From the NCBI GenBank assembly GCA_023433835.1, contig JAEYTW010000472.1:1-6824 (forward strand): a DNA stretch of 6,824 nt. Reading direction: 5' to 3'. The stretch is from Pseudomonadota bacterium. Its GTDB lineage: Bacteria; Pseudomonadota; Alphaproteobacteria; Ferrovibrionales; Ferrovibrionaceae. The position numbers and the translations under genes were made by a program. This document shows, piece by piece, positions 1-6,341 of this stretch. Positions within the stretch are counted from its first letter, which is position 1, and every line of letters begins with the position of its first letter. The notes beneath the pieces were generated by a model. That model had not been told where the DNA came from. It worked only from the letters and a program-made list of their open reading frames with translations, and ran no database searches.

Positions 1-278
1 GCGGTGGCCCAGGCGGCGAGCCGCGCCCCGGCGCCGGTCCGCTCCGCGATCGTCGCGACGATGGCGCCGGCGATGATGGCCAGGCCCGTCGTGTTGACGG
101 CCTGGGCGAAGCCGTTGCCGAAGGCGCGGCCGAGCTGGGCGGTGCCCATGCCGGCGGCATAGCCGAAGGCCAGCGCGACGCCCGAGAGCGCCAGCAGCGG
201 ATGCAGCCGGCGGCTGGCGCCGAGCATGGCCAGGGCCGCCACGGCAGCCAGCAGGTAGAGAGCTTGCAGGAGGGGCAT
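1..278 (-). CDS. GntP-family permease, N-terminal part (runs off left edge)
   Basis: This is the first 92 or so codons of a membrane protein whose remainder lies beyond the left edge. The start is ATG at 278-276, directly preceded by an in-frame TTG; no strong ribosome binding site is visible. The translation opens with a hydrophobic helix (about residues 3-20), a short basic turn (SRRLHP), a second hydrophobic stretch (about 27-45) ending in AAGMG, an amphipathic segment (about 46-60) and a third helix rich in Ile and Ala (about 62-80). This order, with a basic RLHPLLAL-type turn and a glycine-rich loop, resembles the N-terminus of the GntP family (gluconate:H+ symporters and related organic-acid permeases of the inner membrane). 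The family call rests on pattern similarity alone, and the substrate cannot be told. It diverges from the family 5 glycosidase gene, with about 70 bases between starts. Confidence 0.62.
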   Translation of the reverse strand, partial: MPLLQALYLLAAVAALAMLGASRRLHPLLALSGVALAFGYAAGMGTAQLGRAFGNGFAQAVNTTGLAIIAGAIVATIAERTGAGARLAAWAT

Positions 279-337
279 CAACAGCCTGGGTCAGGGGAGG
301 GGAACGAAGATCCGGCGATATTGCTTGAAGCGAAGCC

Positions 338-343
338 GGGAGG
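338..343 (+). promoter_or_regulatory. Ribosome binding site favouring GTG 349
   Basis: GGGAGG lies 5 bases before GTG 349 and is the best Shine-Dalgarno match near the glycosidase start. A second match, GAGAGG at 374-379, lies 8 bases before TTG 388. The two compete in deciding the real start; the upstream one wins on start codon (GTG over TTG), the downstream one on signal peptide shape. Confidence 0.5.
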
Positions 344-348
344 CTACT

Positions 349-1641
349 GTGGCGGCATCCCTTCCTACAACGCGAGAGGCGCGCGTCTTGATCCAGTTTC
401 CGGTCGTTCGCGCCCTTGCCGCCGCCATCGTTACCCTGTTCCTCGCCAACACCGCCGCGGCCGACCAGCCGGCGCCGGGTTTCGTGCGGGTCGAGGGCCG
501 CAACTTCGTCACCCCCGACGGCAAGCCGATCCTGCTGAAGGGCATCAGCCTGGGCAACTGGCTGGTGCCCGAAGGTTATATGTGGAAGTTCAAGGTCGCG
601 CTGTCGCCCAGGCAGATCGGCCGCGCGGTCGAGCGCATGCTGGGCCCGCAGGAGGCCGAGGCCTTCTGGCGCCGCTTCCGCGAGGAGTACGTCACCGAGG
701 CCGACATCCGCTTCATCAAGGCGGCGGGCTTCAACACCATCCGCGTGCCGCTGCATTTCGCCCAGTTCACGACGCAACCGGCCCCCGGCGAGGCGCCGCG
801 CTTCGAGGGCGACGGCTATCGCCTGCTCGACCGCGTGATCGGCTGGGCCAAGGCCGCCGGGCTCTACGTCATCGTCGACCTGCACGCCGCCCCGGGCGGC
901 CAGACCGGCATCAACCAGGACGACAGCCCGGGCTATCCGCTGACCTTCTACGTCCCGGCCCATCGCCGCCTGACCGTCGCGCTGTGGCGCCATCTCGCCC
1001 AGCGCTATCGCGACGAGACCACGATCCTGGGCTGGGACCTGCTGAACGAGCCGATCTCGCCCTATCACGACATGGATTTCCTGAACCCCCGGCTCGAGCC
1101 GTTCTACCGGGAGATCATCCAGGCGATCCGCGAGGTTGATCAGAACCACATCGCCATCATGGCCGGCGGGCAGTGGTCGACCAACTTCACCGTGTTCGGC
1201 GCTCCCTTCGCCCCGAACCTCGCCTACACCTACCACAAGTTCTGGGCCGCCCTGACCCGCGACCAGGTCCAGCCCTATGTCGACTTTTCCCATCGCTGGA
1301 ACGTGCCGATCTTCCTCGGCGAGACCGGCGAGCTGACCGACGACTGGAACCGCGGCTATCGCCTGCTGAACGAGGCCCACAACATTTCCTGGTCGTTCTG
1401 GACCTACAAGAACCTCGATTCGGGTTCGACCGTCGTCTCGATCCCCCGCCCCGACGGCTGGGACGACGTCATCGCCGTGGCCGACACGCCCGATACCGCG
1501 CGGCCCATTCCCCGCGATCGTGCAATCGCGATCTTTGAGCAATATCTGGCAGGCCTGAGCCTGGAGAAGGCCGACATCCGCTGGGGCTACCTCGCCTCGC
1601 TGGGACTCGCCGACCGCCCGGCGGCGCTGAAGCAGCCTTGA
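349..1641 (+). CDS. Exported glycoside hydrolase family 5 (cellulase-type) enzyme
   Basis: This is a retaining beta-glucosidic-bond hydrolase of the GH5 (beta/alpha)8 barrel fold. Counted from GTG 349 (430 residues), the features in order are a hydrophobic signal peptide ending in TAAA before DQPAP (about residues 19-38), the first barrel motif LKGISLGNWL, then NTIRVPLHF, VIVDLHAAPGG, WDLLNEP with the acid/base Glu234, YTYHKFW, and IFLGETGE with the nucleophile Glu325, followed by SWSFWTYK. Both catalytic glutamates are therefore present. Export to the periplasm or outside is inferred from the signal peptide. LGNWL followed by PEGY recalls bacterial GH5 enzymes related to exo-beta-1,3-glucanases and cellulases; the substrate is not decided. 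GTG 349 was chosen because GGGAGG lies 5 bases upstream. TTG 388, with GAGAGG 8 bases upstream, would give a more typical short signal peptide, and TTG 325 is the longest option. No sugar-binding module is present. Confidence 0.9.
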   Translation: MAASLPTTREARVLIQFPVVRALAAAIVTLFLANTAAADQPAPGFVRVEGRNFVTPDGKPILLKGISLGNWLVPEGYMWKFKVALSPRQIGRAVERMLGPQEAEAFWRRFREEYVTEADIRFIKAAGFNTIRVPLHFAQFTTQPAPGEAPRFEGDGYRLLDRVIGWAKAAGLYVIVDLHAAPGGQTGINQDDSPGYPLTFYVPAHRRLTVALWRHLAQRYRDETTILGWDLLNEPISPYHDMDFLNPRLEPFYREIIQAIREVDQNHIAIMAGGQWSTNFTVFGAPFAPNLAYTYHKFWAALTRDQVQPYVDFSHRWNVPIFLGETGELTDDWNRGYRLLNEAHNISWSFWTYKNLDSGSTVVSIPRPDGWDDVIAVADTPDTARPIPRDRAIAIFEQYLAGLSLEKADIRWGYLASLGLADRPAALKQP

Positions 1642-1666
1642 GCCACAAGGACCCGTCATTACGTCT

Positions 1667-1694
1667 TTGATATTGGCAAACCTTGCCATATCGT
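1667..1694 (+). promoter_or_regulatory. Candidate promoter of parDE
   Basis: TTGATA at 1667-1672 (5 of 6 to TTGACA) and TATCGT at 1689-1694 (4 of 6 to TATAAT) are separated by 16 bases. This would start transcription near position 1700, about 30 bases before parD. It is the only reasonable sigma-70-like pair I see in the 91 bases between the glycosidase stop and parD. The match is modest, and the support comes mainly from its position and from the inverted repeats lying over it. Confidence 0.35.
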
Positions 1695-1703
1695 CGTGAC
1701 GAT
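1669..1703 (+). promoter_or_regulatory. Two adjoining inverted repeats, candidate ParD operator
   Basis: The first repeat pairs GATATTGGCAA (1669-1679) with TTGCCATATC (1683-1692) across a 3-base centre: ten paired bases with one unpaired T in the left arm. The second is ATCGTC (1690-1695), GT, GACGAT (1698-1703), a perfect 6-base repeat. They share three bases and cover the candidate promoter. ParD antitoxins bind palindromes in their own promoter through a ribbon-helix-helix domain and, with ParE, repress the operon, so autoregulation is the natural reading. No T-run follows, so a terminator for the upstream gene is unlikely. Confidence 0.5.
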
Positions 1704-1721
1704 GAGCGTAGACGGTTGAGC

Positions 1722-1726
1722 AGGAG
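1722..1726 (+). promoter_or_regulatory. Ribosome binding site of parD
   Basis: AGGAG lies 6 bases before ATG 1733 but only 3 before the adjoining GTG 1730, so it selects the ATG as the parD start. Confidence 0.6.
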
Positions 1727-1732
1727 TCCGTG

Positions 1733-1978
1733 ATGGCCACGATGAACGTATCTCTGCCCGACACGATGAAAGCATGGGTCGAACGCCAGGCCGAGAGTGG
1801 CCTCTACGGCAACGCGAGCGATTACATCCGCGACCTTATCCGCCGGGACCAGATGCGCAGGGAAGCCATCGCGACCTTGCAGGCGGCCATTACCGAAGGC
1901 GTCGAAAGTGGCGACGCGGGGGCCTTCGATCCGGCCGCGTTCAAACTGGAGATGCGAAAGCGTCACGGCCTTCGGTAA
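1733..1978 (+). CDS. parD: ParD-type antitoxin of a type II toxin-antitoxin pair
   Basis: This 81-residue protein would neutralise the ParE toxin encoded just downstream and repress the operon. The N-terminus (MNVSLPDTMKAWVE, then SGLYGNASDYIRDLIRRD, about residues 4-40) is the standard ribbon-helix-helix of the ParD/CopG class: an alternating beta strand that contacts DNA, then two helices with the characteristic Y-N/G-A-S-(D/E)-Y-(I/V)-R-(D/E) run. The C-terminal half (about 41-81), polar and ending in LEMRKRHGLR, corresponds to the region that is disordered when free and wraps the toxin. Length is normal for the family. The start is set by AGGAG at 1722-1726. The parE start follows 4 bases after the TAA stop, so the two are surely cotranscribed. 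A 60-base stretch counted by hand (1741-1800) is 58% GC, at the low end for this window. Confidence 0.9.
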   Translation: MATMNVSLPDTMKAWVERQAESGLYGNASDYIRDLIRRDQMRREAIATLQAAITEGVESGDAGAFDPAAFKLEMRKRHGLR

Positions 1979-1982
1979 AGCT

Positions 1983-2285
1983 GTGCCTTACCGGCTGTCG
2001 TGGCGTGCACGCAACGATCTCGACGCAATCTGGCTGTTTTCGGCAAAGGCCTGGCCGGTCGAGCAAGCCGATCACTACATTGATGATTTGAGCCGCGTCT
2101 TCGACATCGTCGCGGACATGCCTTCATTGGCCAGGGAGCGCGCCGAGTTCAGCCCGCCAGTGCGCATCCATGCCCACAGAAAGCACCTGATCATCTATAC
2201 GATCGCGACCGATCACGTCGCCATTCTGCGCCTGCTCGGTGATCAGCAGGACTGGGTATCCATTTTCAAGGCAGCGGACTTTTGA
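1983..2285 (+). CDS. parE: ParE-type toxin (RelE/ParE superfamily)
   Basis: This is a small toxin of 100 residues. Characterised ParE proteins poison DNA gyrase, while RelE relatives cut mRNA on the ribosome; which applies here cannot be read from sequence. The start is GTG 1983, giving MPYRLSWRARNDLDAIW at the N-terminus, which is where family members begin. The frame stays open upstream, but only as an overlap with parD. Family features are the opening beta strand and ARNDL-IW helix (residues 3-18), the WPVEQADHYIDDL helix (24-36), MPSLARERAEFSPPVR with its conserved Arg (46-61), the strand HRKHLIIY (65-72) and the last strand VAILRLLGDQQDW (79-91). The usual C-terminal His-x-Arg of many ParE proteins is replaced by GDQQ. 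There is no good ribosome binding site; with a 4-base gap after parD, translational coupling is likely. The gene looks intact. Two lines counted by hand are 55 and 58% GC. Confidence 0.85.
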   Translation: MPYRLSWRARNDLDAIWLFSAKAWPVEQADHYIDDLSRVFDIVADMPSLARERAEFSPPVRIHAHRKHLIIYTIATDHVAILRLLGDQQDWVSIFKAADF

Positions 2286-2304
2286 TCGTTGGTTTGCCCG
2301 GGCG

Positions 2305-3081
2305 TCAAGGCATCAGCCGGTTTTCCGCCAGCCAGCCGAAGATGCGCGTGAACATCTCCTCCTCGGCCGGTTCGCCGAACATGAAATGGCTGAGGCCGGG
2401 GACGACCTCGTAGGTCGCGTGCCGGCGGTAGCGGTGGGCGATCGAGCGGACGGTGCCGGGCGAGCAGACGCGGTCGTCGCCGCCGGCCAGGCACAGGATC
2501 GGGCAGGCGACCTTGCGGGCGTCGACGGCGCTGGCATGGCCGGAATCGAGGCCCCAGTGCATCACCTCGAACAGGACCCGGCCCGATTCGGGGCCGAGCT
2601 GGTCGAAGGCCGCCCGTGCCCCGGCCCGGTCGAACTTGTCGAGCGAATAGCCGCGCGCGATCTCCCAGTCCGGCCACAGCGTCTTGTCCCAGAAGCTGCC
2701 GGCCTGGTAGAGGCCCAGCGCGCTCAGCACCTCGAAGGTCGTGGCCGGAAACACGCCCCAGGGTGCCACCGGGCCGAGCAGCACGGCCGCCCGCGCCCGG
2801 TCGAGCGCGGCGAGCTGCTGGGCGAGCAGCCCGCCCAGCGAATGGCCGATGACGATCGGCGCCTGGTCGAGATGGACGGTAATAGCGAGCAGGTCGGAGA
2901 GATAGTCGGTCAGCGACAGCCGGCCGAGCGACTGGCTGCCGGCTTCCGGCCGCTTCTTGCCGTGCAGCGGCAGGTCGTGGGCGATGACGCGGAAACCCGC
3001 CTCGGTCAGGCGCCGGCCCAGCCGGGCGAAGATCCAGCCGCCGGCGAAGGCGCCATGGATCAGGAGAACCGTGCGGCTCAT
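2305..3081 (-). CDS. Alpha/beta fold hydrolase
   Basis: This 258-residue enzyme has a complete alpha/beta-hydrolase triad. LLIHGAFAGGW (residues 6-16) supplies the HG oxyanion motif, IGHSLGG (78-84) is the nucleophile elbow with Ser81, GGDDRVCSP (200-208) carries the acid (Asp203 likely), and GLSHFMFGEP (229-238) gives His232. The stretch from about 105 to 165 is the variable lid, rich in Trp, Phe and Leu. There is no signal peptide, so it should be cytoplasmic. The substrate cannot be assigned; esterases, lactonases and C-C hydrolases all share this layout. ATG 3081 overlaps the rppH stop as ATGA, which argues for translational coupling, as there is no clear ribosome binding site. It is the last gene of the minus-strand cluster and its stop lies 19 bases from that of parE. 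The open frame upstream of 3081 runs through rppH and is not part of it. Confidence 0.88.
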   Translation of the reverse strand: MSRTVLLIHGAFAGGWIFARLGRRLTEAGFRVIAHDLPLHGKKRPEAGSQSLGRLSLTDYLSDLLAITVHLDQAPIVIGHSLGGLLAQQLAALDRARAAVLLGPVAPWGVFPATTFEVLSALGLYQAGSFWDKTLWPDWEIARGYSLDKFDRAGARAAFDQLGPESGRVLFEVMHWGLDSGHASAVDARKVACPILCLAGGDDRVCSPGTVRSIAHRYRRHATYEVVPGLSHFMFGEPAEEEMFTRIFGWLAENRLMP

Positions 3082-3590
3082 GCCGGCAGAGCCAGGCCTT
3101 CGAACTCGGCGACCACCAGTTCGTACAGCGGCCGCTTGAACGGCACGATCAGCGACGGGGTCAGGCCGAGCGGCACCCAGCGCCAGTCGGCGAACTCGGC
3201 CTCGTGCGTATCGAGATCGATATCCTTGTCGTCGCCCAGGAAGCGCAGGGCGAACCACATCTGCCGCTGGCCGCGATAGCGGCCGTGCCAGACCTTGTCG
3301 GCCAGGTCGGGCGGCAGGTCGTATTCGAGCCAGCCGCGGCTGGCCCGGATGATCTCGGCCCTGGTCGTGCCGACTTCCTCGCCCAGTTCGCGCAGCGCCG
3401 CCTCGGCCGGGGTCTCGCCCTCGTCGATGCCGCCCTGCGGCATCTGCCAGGCGGCTTCCTCGGTATCGGTGCGACGGCCGACGAAGACATGGCCGTCGCG
3501 GTTGAACAGGGCGATGCCGACCCCCTCGCGGTAGGGGCGTTCGGCAAACGGTAACAACGACATGGACTCCCCCGACAGGACTAAGGTCAT
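3078..3590 (-). CDS. rppH: RNA pyrophosphohydrolase RppH (Nudix hydrolase)
   Basis: RppH removes pyrophosphate from the 5' triphosphate end of mRNA (or acts on dinucleoside polyphosphates), which opens transcripts to RNase E decay in the cytoplasm. The 170-residue reading contains YREGVGIALFNRDGHVFVGRR (about 20-40), then WQMPQGGIDEGE and a perfect Nudix box at 53-75, with Arg67, Glu68, Glu71 and Glu72 as the metal-binding core. WQMPQGG before the box is typical of RppH rather than of general Nudix enzymes. The C-terminal half has EFADWRWVPL and VPFKRPLYE, as in RppH. ATG 3590 overlaps the stop of the upstream gene as ATGA. ATG 3563, with GGGGGAG 3 bases upstream, would give 161 residues starting MSLLPFAERPYR and is nearly as good. 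The stop overlaps the next start by 4 bases. Confidence 0.9.
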   Translation of the reverse strand: MTLVLSGESMSLLPFAERPYREGVGIALFNRDGHVFVGRRTDTEEAAWQMPQGGIDEGETPAEAALRELGEEVGTTRAEIIRASRGWLEYDLPPDLADKVWHGRYRGQRQMWFALRFLGDDKDIDLDTHEAEFADWRWVPLGLTPSLIVPFKRPLYELVVAEFEGLALPA

Positions 3591-4954
3591 TCGCGCTGGC
3601 GGCCGACCACCGCCGATACCGGCGCCAGGGCGACGCCGCGGCGATGCAGTTCGGCATTCCAGGCGATCAGGCGGTCGACGGTCAGCGGCATGCCCGACGC
3701 GATGCCGACCGACGCGCCGGCAGCCTTGGCCAGCCGCTCCAGCTCGTCGAGCTTCGCATCGATGGCGGTGGCGGTGGCCTCCGAGTCGACAAAACGGTTG
3801 TTCAGCGCCATGGCCATGCCGATGTCGCGTCCGATCCGCGGGCCCAGCCCCTTGGTCGACGACCGGCTGTCGACGAACAGCAGGCCGCGCTCCTGGATGC
3901 GGCCGAGCATCCGGCGGGCGGCCCCCTCGTCCTGCATCGGCTTGGTGCCCAGCACGTCGATCAGCCCGACATAACCGGCCCCGCGCGACATGATCCAGTC
4001 GAGCCGGGCTTCGTTGTCGGCCGGGGTCAGCGAGGTGTAGAGGGCGCGCGGGCCCGGGTCGCTCGCCGGATAGTCGGTCGGCTCCAGCGGCAATTCGGTC
4101 AGCGTCTCGAAACCCTTGGCGCGGGCGCGGTTGAACAGCTCGCGCACGTTCGGCGCATAGGGCGAGATCGCCAGGGTGATGCCGGGCGGCAGCCGGTCGA
4201 TCACCTGGTCGGTCTGGCCGCGCAGCAGGCCGAGCCCGGTGACGACGACGGCGACGCGCACGCGGTTCAGCCGGTCGTTGAACGGCCGGCCGTAGACCTG
4301 CCAGGGGATGCGCCCGTCCTTGCCGATCATCGGCACCAGGCCGTTGCGGGTCTGCTGCTGCAGCGCGGCGTCGGGGGCGGCGGGCAGGCCGCCGGACGGA
4401 CCGGTCTCGTACTCGAAGCTCGCCGTGGCTTCCGGCGTGTTGCGCTGTTCGCCCGGCGCGGCATTGATCGGCGTGCCGCGGTCGTCGGTCGCCTGGACCT
4501 GGGCGGGACCCAGCGTCAGCACCAGGCTGTCGTCATGGCGGGCCGGGGGCGGGGCGACGATCAGCCAGGCGGCGACGCCGCCGACGGTGACCAGCAGGAC
4601 TGCCCAGGCACCGTAGAGCAGCTTGCGCCTGAGCGGCCAGCGTTCCTCGAGGTCGTCGTCGCCCTGGGCGATCAGGGCGGCGGGGTCGATTCCGCGTTTC
4701 CAGAAGGCCAGCCGGCGCCACCAGCGCGGCTTCTGCTCCTCCCAGCCGAAGGCATCCTCGAACTCGTTCTTCGGCTTGGCGGCAAACAACCCCTTGATGC
4801 GGTCGCGGAGGCGCTGCCACCACGACCGCTCGTCGACGGCGGTCTCGGCCGGCCGCTCCAGATCGGGCGGCAACTCCAGTTCGGGCAGGGCTTGCGCCCT
4901 GTCCCGGTTGGCGTCGATTGCCTGCAGGCGGGCGATGAAATCGCTGTTGGCCAT
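3587..4954 (-). CDS. Divergent polysaccharide deacetylase family protein (YibQ/DUF610 type)
   Basis: This 455-residue inner-membrane protein has a cytoplasmic N-terminal part (1-110), one membrane helix (about 112-134, LLYGAWAVLL onward), a Pro/Ala-rich linker (135-225) and a periplasmic domain of the divergent deacetylase fold (about 230-450). Family motifs are VVVTGLGL (236-243), LAISPYAPN (261-269), ELPLEPTDYPASDPGP (287-302), GAGYVGL (325-331), GLLFVDSRSS (357-366) and the closing LAPVSAVVG. The positions that bind metal in canonical members look substituted: TG (239-240) for the Asp pair, Glu287 in the usual His-containing strand, LIDVLGT (331-337) for the N-H-M-G segment, and GIASGMP (417-423) for the GHP-type loop. 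Catalysis is therefore doubtful. The role is unknown; E. coli YibQ is encoded next to envC. ATG 4954 is secure, since a stop in frame lies at 4972-4970. The last codons overlap rppH. Confidence 0.88.
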   Translation of the reverse strand: MANSDFIARLQAIDANRDRAQALPELELPPDLERPAETAVDERSWWQRLRDRIKGLFAAKPKNEFEDAFGWEEQKPRWWRRLAFWKRGIDPAALIAQGDDDLEERWPLRRKLLYGAWAVLLVTVGGVAAWLIVAPPPARHDDSLVLTLGPAQVQATDDRGTPINAAPGEQRNTPEATASFEYETGPSGGLPAAPDAALQQQTRNGLVPMIGKDGRIPWQVYGRPFNDRLNRVRVAVVVTGLGLLRGQTDQVIDRLPPGITLAISPYAPNVRELFNRARAKGFETLTELPLEPTDYPASDPGPRALYTSLTPADNEARLDWIMSRGAGYVGLIDVLGTKPMQDEGAARRMLGRIQERGLLFVDSRSSTKGLGPRIGRDIGMAMALNNRFVDSEATATAIDAKLDELERLAKAAGASVGIASGMPLTVDRLIAWNAELHRRGVALAPVSAVVGRQRE

Positions 4955-5006
4955 TGTCGCGGCCGGGGGTCAGCGTTTCATCGCGCGCGCCGGTCTCCCG
5001 CGGCCG

Positions 5007-6341
5007 TCAGTTCGCCTTCGGCGCAGCCGGCGTCGCGGGGGCCACTTGCGCGGTCACCGGCGCGATGCCGCTCAGCAGGTTGATCGCCTGCTGCAGCTGC
5101 GGGTCGGACTTCAGGTCAGGCGGGATCGGGCCGGCTTCACGCGGGCTGTTGTCGTCGCCGCGCTCGGCCTGGTCTTCGTCGCGCTGGCCGCCGAGATGCT
5201 TGGGCAGGTCGGCTTCCGATGGGCGCTTGCCGATATTCTGGGCGTCGTCGACGCCCTGGCGGACGATGTAGTCGGGATCGATGCCCTTGGCCTGGATCGA
5301 GCGGCCGGAGGGGGTGTAGTAGCGCGCCGTGGTCAGGCGCAGCGCGCCCTGGCCCTGCAGCGGGATGATGGTCTGCACCGACCCCTTGCCGAACGACTTG
5401 GTACCGAGGATCGAGGCGCGTTTATGGTCCTGCAGCGCGCCGGCGACGATTTCCGAGGCCGAGGCCGAACCGCCGTTGATCAGCACCACGACCGGCTTGC
5501 CGTCGACGATGTCGGGGCCCTTGGCATTGTAGCGCTGGGCATCCTCGGCGCGGCGGCCGCGGGTCGAGACGATCTCGCCCTTTTCCAGGAAGTCGTTGGA
5601 AACGGCGATCGCCTGGTCGAGCAGGCCGCCCGGGTTGTTGCGCAGGTCGATGACCCAGCCCTTGACCTTGGATGGCCCGATCTCGGCCTTGAGCTGCTCG
5701 ACCGCCTTCTTCAGGCCGATGTCGGTCTGCTCGTTGAAGCTGGTGATGCGGACATAGCCGACATCGCCCTCGCGGCGCGACCGGACCGCCTGCACCTTGA
5801 TCTGGGCGCGGGCCAACTCGACGTCGAAGGGTTCCTGGCCTTCGCGCAGGATGGTCAGCTTGATCTTCGAATTGACCGGGCCGCGCATCTTGTCGACGGC
5901 TTCCGACAGGGTCATGCCCTGGATCTGGGTCCCGTCGATCTGGCTGATCAGGTCGCCGGCGCGCAGGCCGGCCTTGGCGGCGGGGGTGTCGTCGATCGGG
6001 GCGACGACCTTGACCAGGCCGTTCTCCATCGTGACTTCGATGCCGAGACCGCCGAACTCGCCGCGGGTGGTGACCTGCATGTCCCGGAAACTCTTCGGGT
6101 TCATGTAGGACGAATGCGGGTCGAGGCCGGCCAGCATGCCGTTGACGGCGGATTCGACCAGCTGGTCATCCTTGACCGGGTCGACATAGTCCGAGCGCAC
6201 CCGCTCGAAGACGTCGCCGAACAGATTGAGCTGGCGGTATGTGTCCGACGAGGCGGCGAACGTGCCGCTAGGCGAGGTGAGGAAGGATACGGCCCCGACC
6301 AGGGCCAGGGCGGCCACGCCACCAAGGAGGAAATTGCGCAT
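5007..6341 (-). CDS. ctpA: C-terminal processing peptidase CtpA (S41 family)
   Basis: This 444-residue serine protease cleaves proteins near their C-termini in the periplasm; relatives mature or degrade envelope proteins, including peptidoglycan enzymes. From ATG 6341, residues 1-29 are a signal peptide or anchor (basic start, then GGVAALALVGAVSFL, ending TFA before ASSD). A helical region with LDPHSSYM (73-80) follows, then the PDZ domain (about 92-170, with GGLGIEV and AGLRAGD), and the S41 core with GWVIDLRNNPGG (228-239), GGSASASE with nucleophile Ser294, Asp305, and GTKSFGKGSVQ with Lys319, forming the Ser-Lys dyad. The tail (about 370-444) is acidic, then Ala/Pro-rich. The start overlaps the envC stop by one base (TGATG), suggesting coupled translation; a TTG at 6344 is also in frame. 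A 52-base gap separates it from the next gene. Confidence 0.93.
   Translation of the reverse strand: MRNFLLGGVAALALVGAVSFLTSPSGTFAASSDTYRQLNLFGDVFERVRSDYVDPVKDDQLVESAVNGMLAGLDPHSSYMNPKSFRDMQVTTRGEFGGLGIEVTMENGLVKVVAPIDDTPAAKAGLRAGDLISQIDGTQIQGMTLSEAVDKMRGPVNSKIKLTILREGQEPFDVELARAQIKVQAVRSRREGDVGYVRITSFNEQTDIGLKKAVEQLKAEIGPSKVKGWVIDLRNNPGGLLDQAIAVSNDFLEKGEIVSTRGRRAEDAQRYNAKGPDIVDGKPVVVLINGGSASASEIVAGALQDHKRASILGTKSFGKGSVQTIIPLQGQGALRLTTARYYTPSGRSIQAKGIDPDYIVRQGVDDAQNIGKRPSEADLPKHLGGQRDEDQAERGDDNSPREAGPIPPDLKSDPQLQQAINLLSGIAPVTAQVAPATPAAPKAN

Noticed and set aside
279..348. Divergent promoter region between the permease and glycosidase genes
   Set aside because: GATATT at 317-322 could be a -10 element for the plus strand, but no -35 match lies at the right distance, and nothing better is seen on the minus strand.
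201..1139. Plus-strand open frame of about 310 codons overlapping the glycosidase
   Set aside because: Out-of-frame shadow of the GH5 gene, rich in Arg, Pro and Gly, without motifs.
2286..2304. GCCCGGGC palindrome (2296-2303) between the convergent parE and hydrolase genes as a terminator
   Set aside because: It has no loop and no T-run on either strand; a short GC palindrome is expected by chance here.
3082..3657. Upstream extension of the alpha/beta hydrolase frame to a 450-residue protein
   Set aside because: The extension reads rppH in another frame and has no domain; the hydrolase fold begins exactly at ATG 3081, which overlaps the rppH stop.
4955..5006. Repeated CGCGGCCG (4958-4965 and 4999-5006) in the ctpA-deacetylase gap
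   Set aside because: An 8-base GC-only repeat is weak evidence in DNA of this composition, and no stem with a T-run or promoter-like pair is seen.
3644..5083. Plus-strand open frame of about 480 codons
   Set aside because: Opposite the deacetylase-fold gene; low-complexity Gln/Gly/Arg/Val composition and no family match that I recognise.
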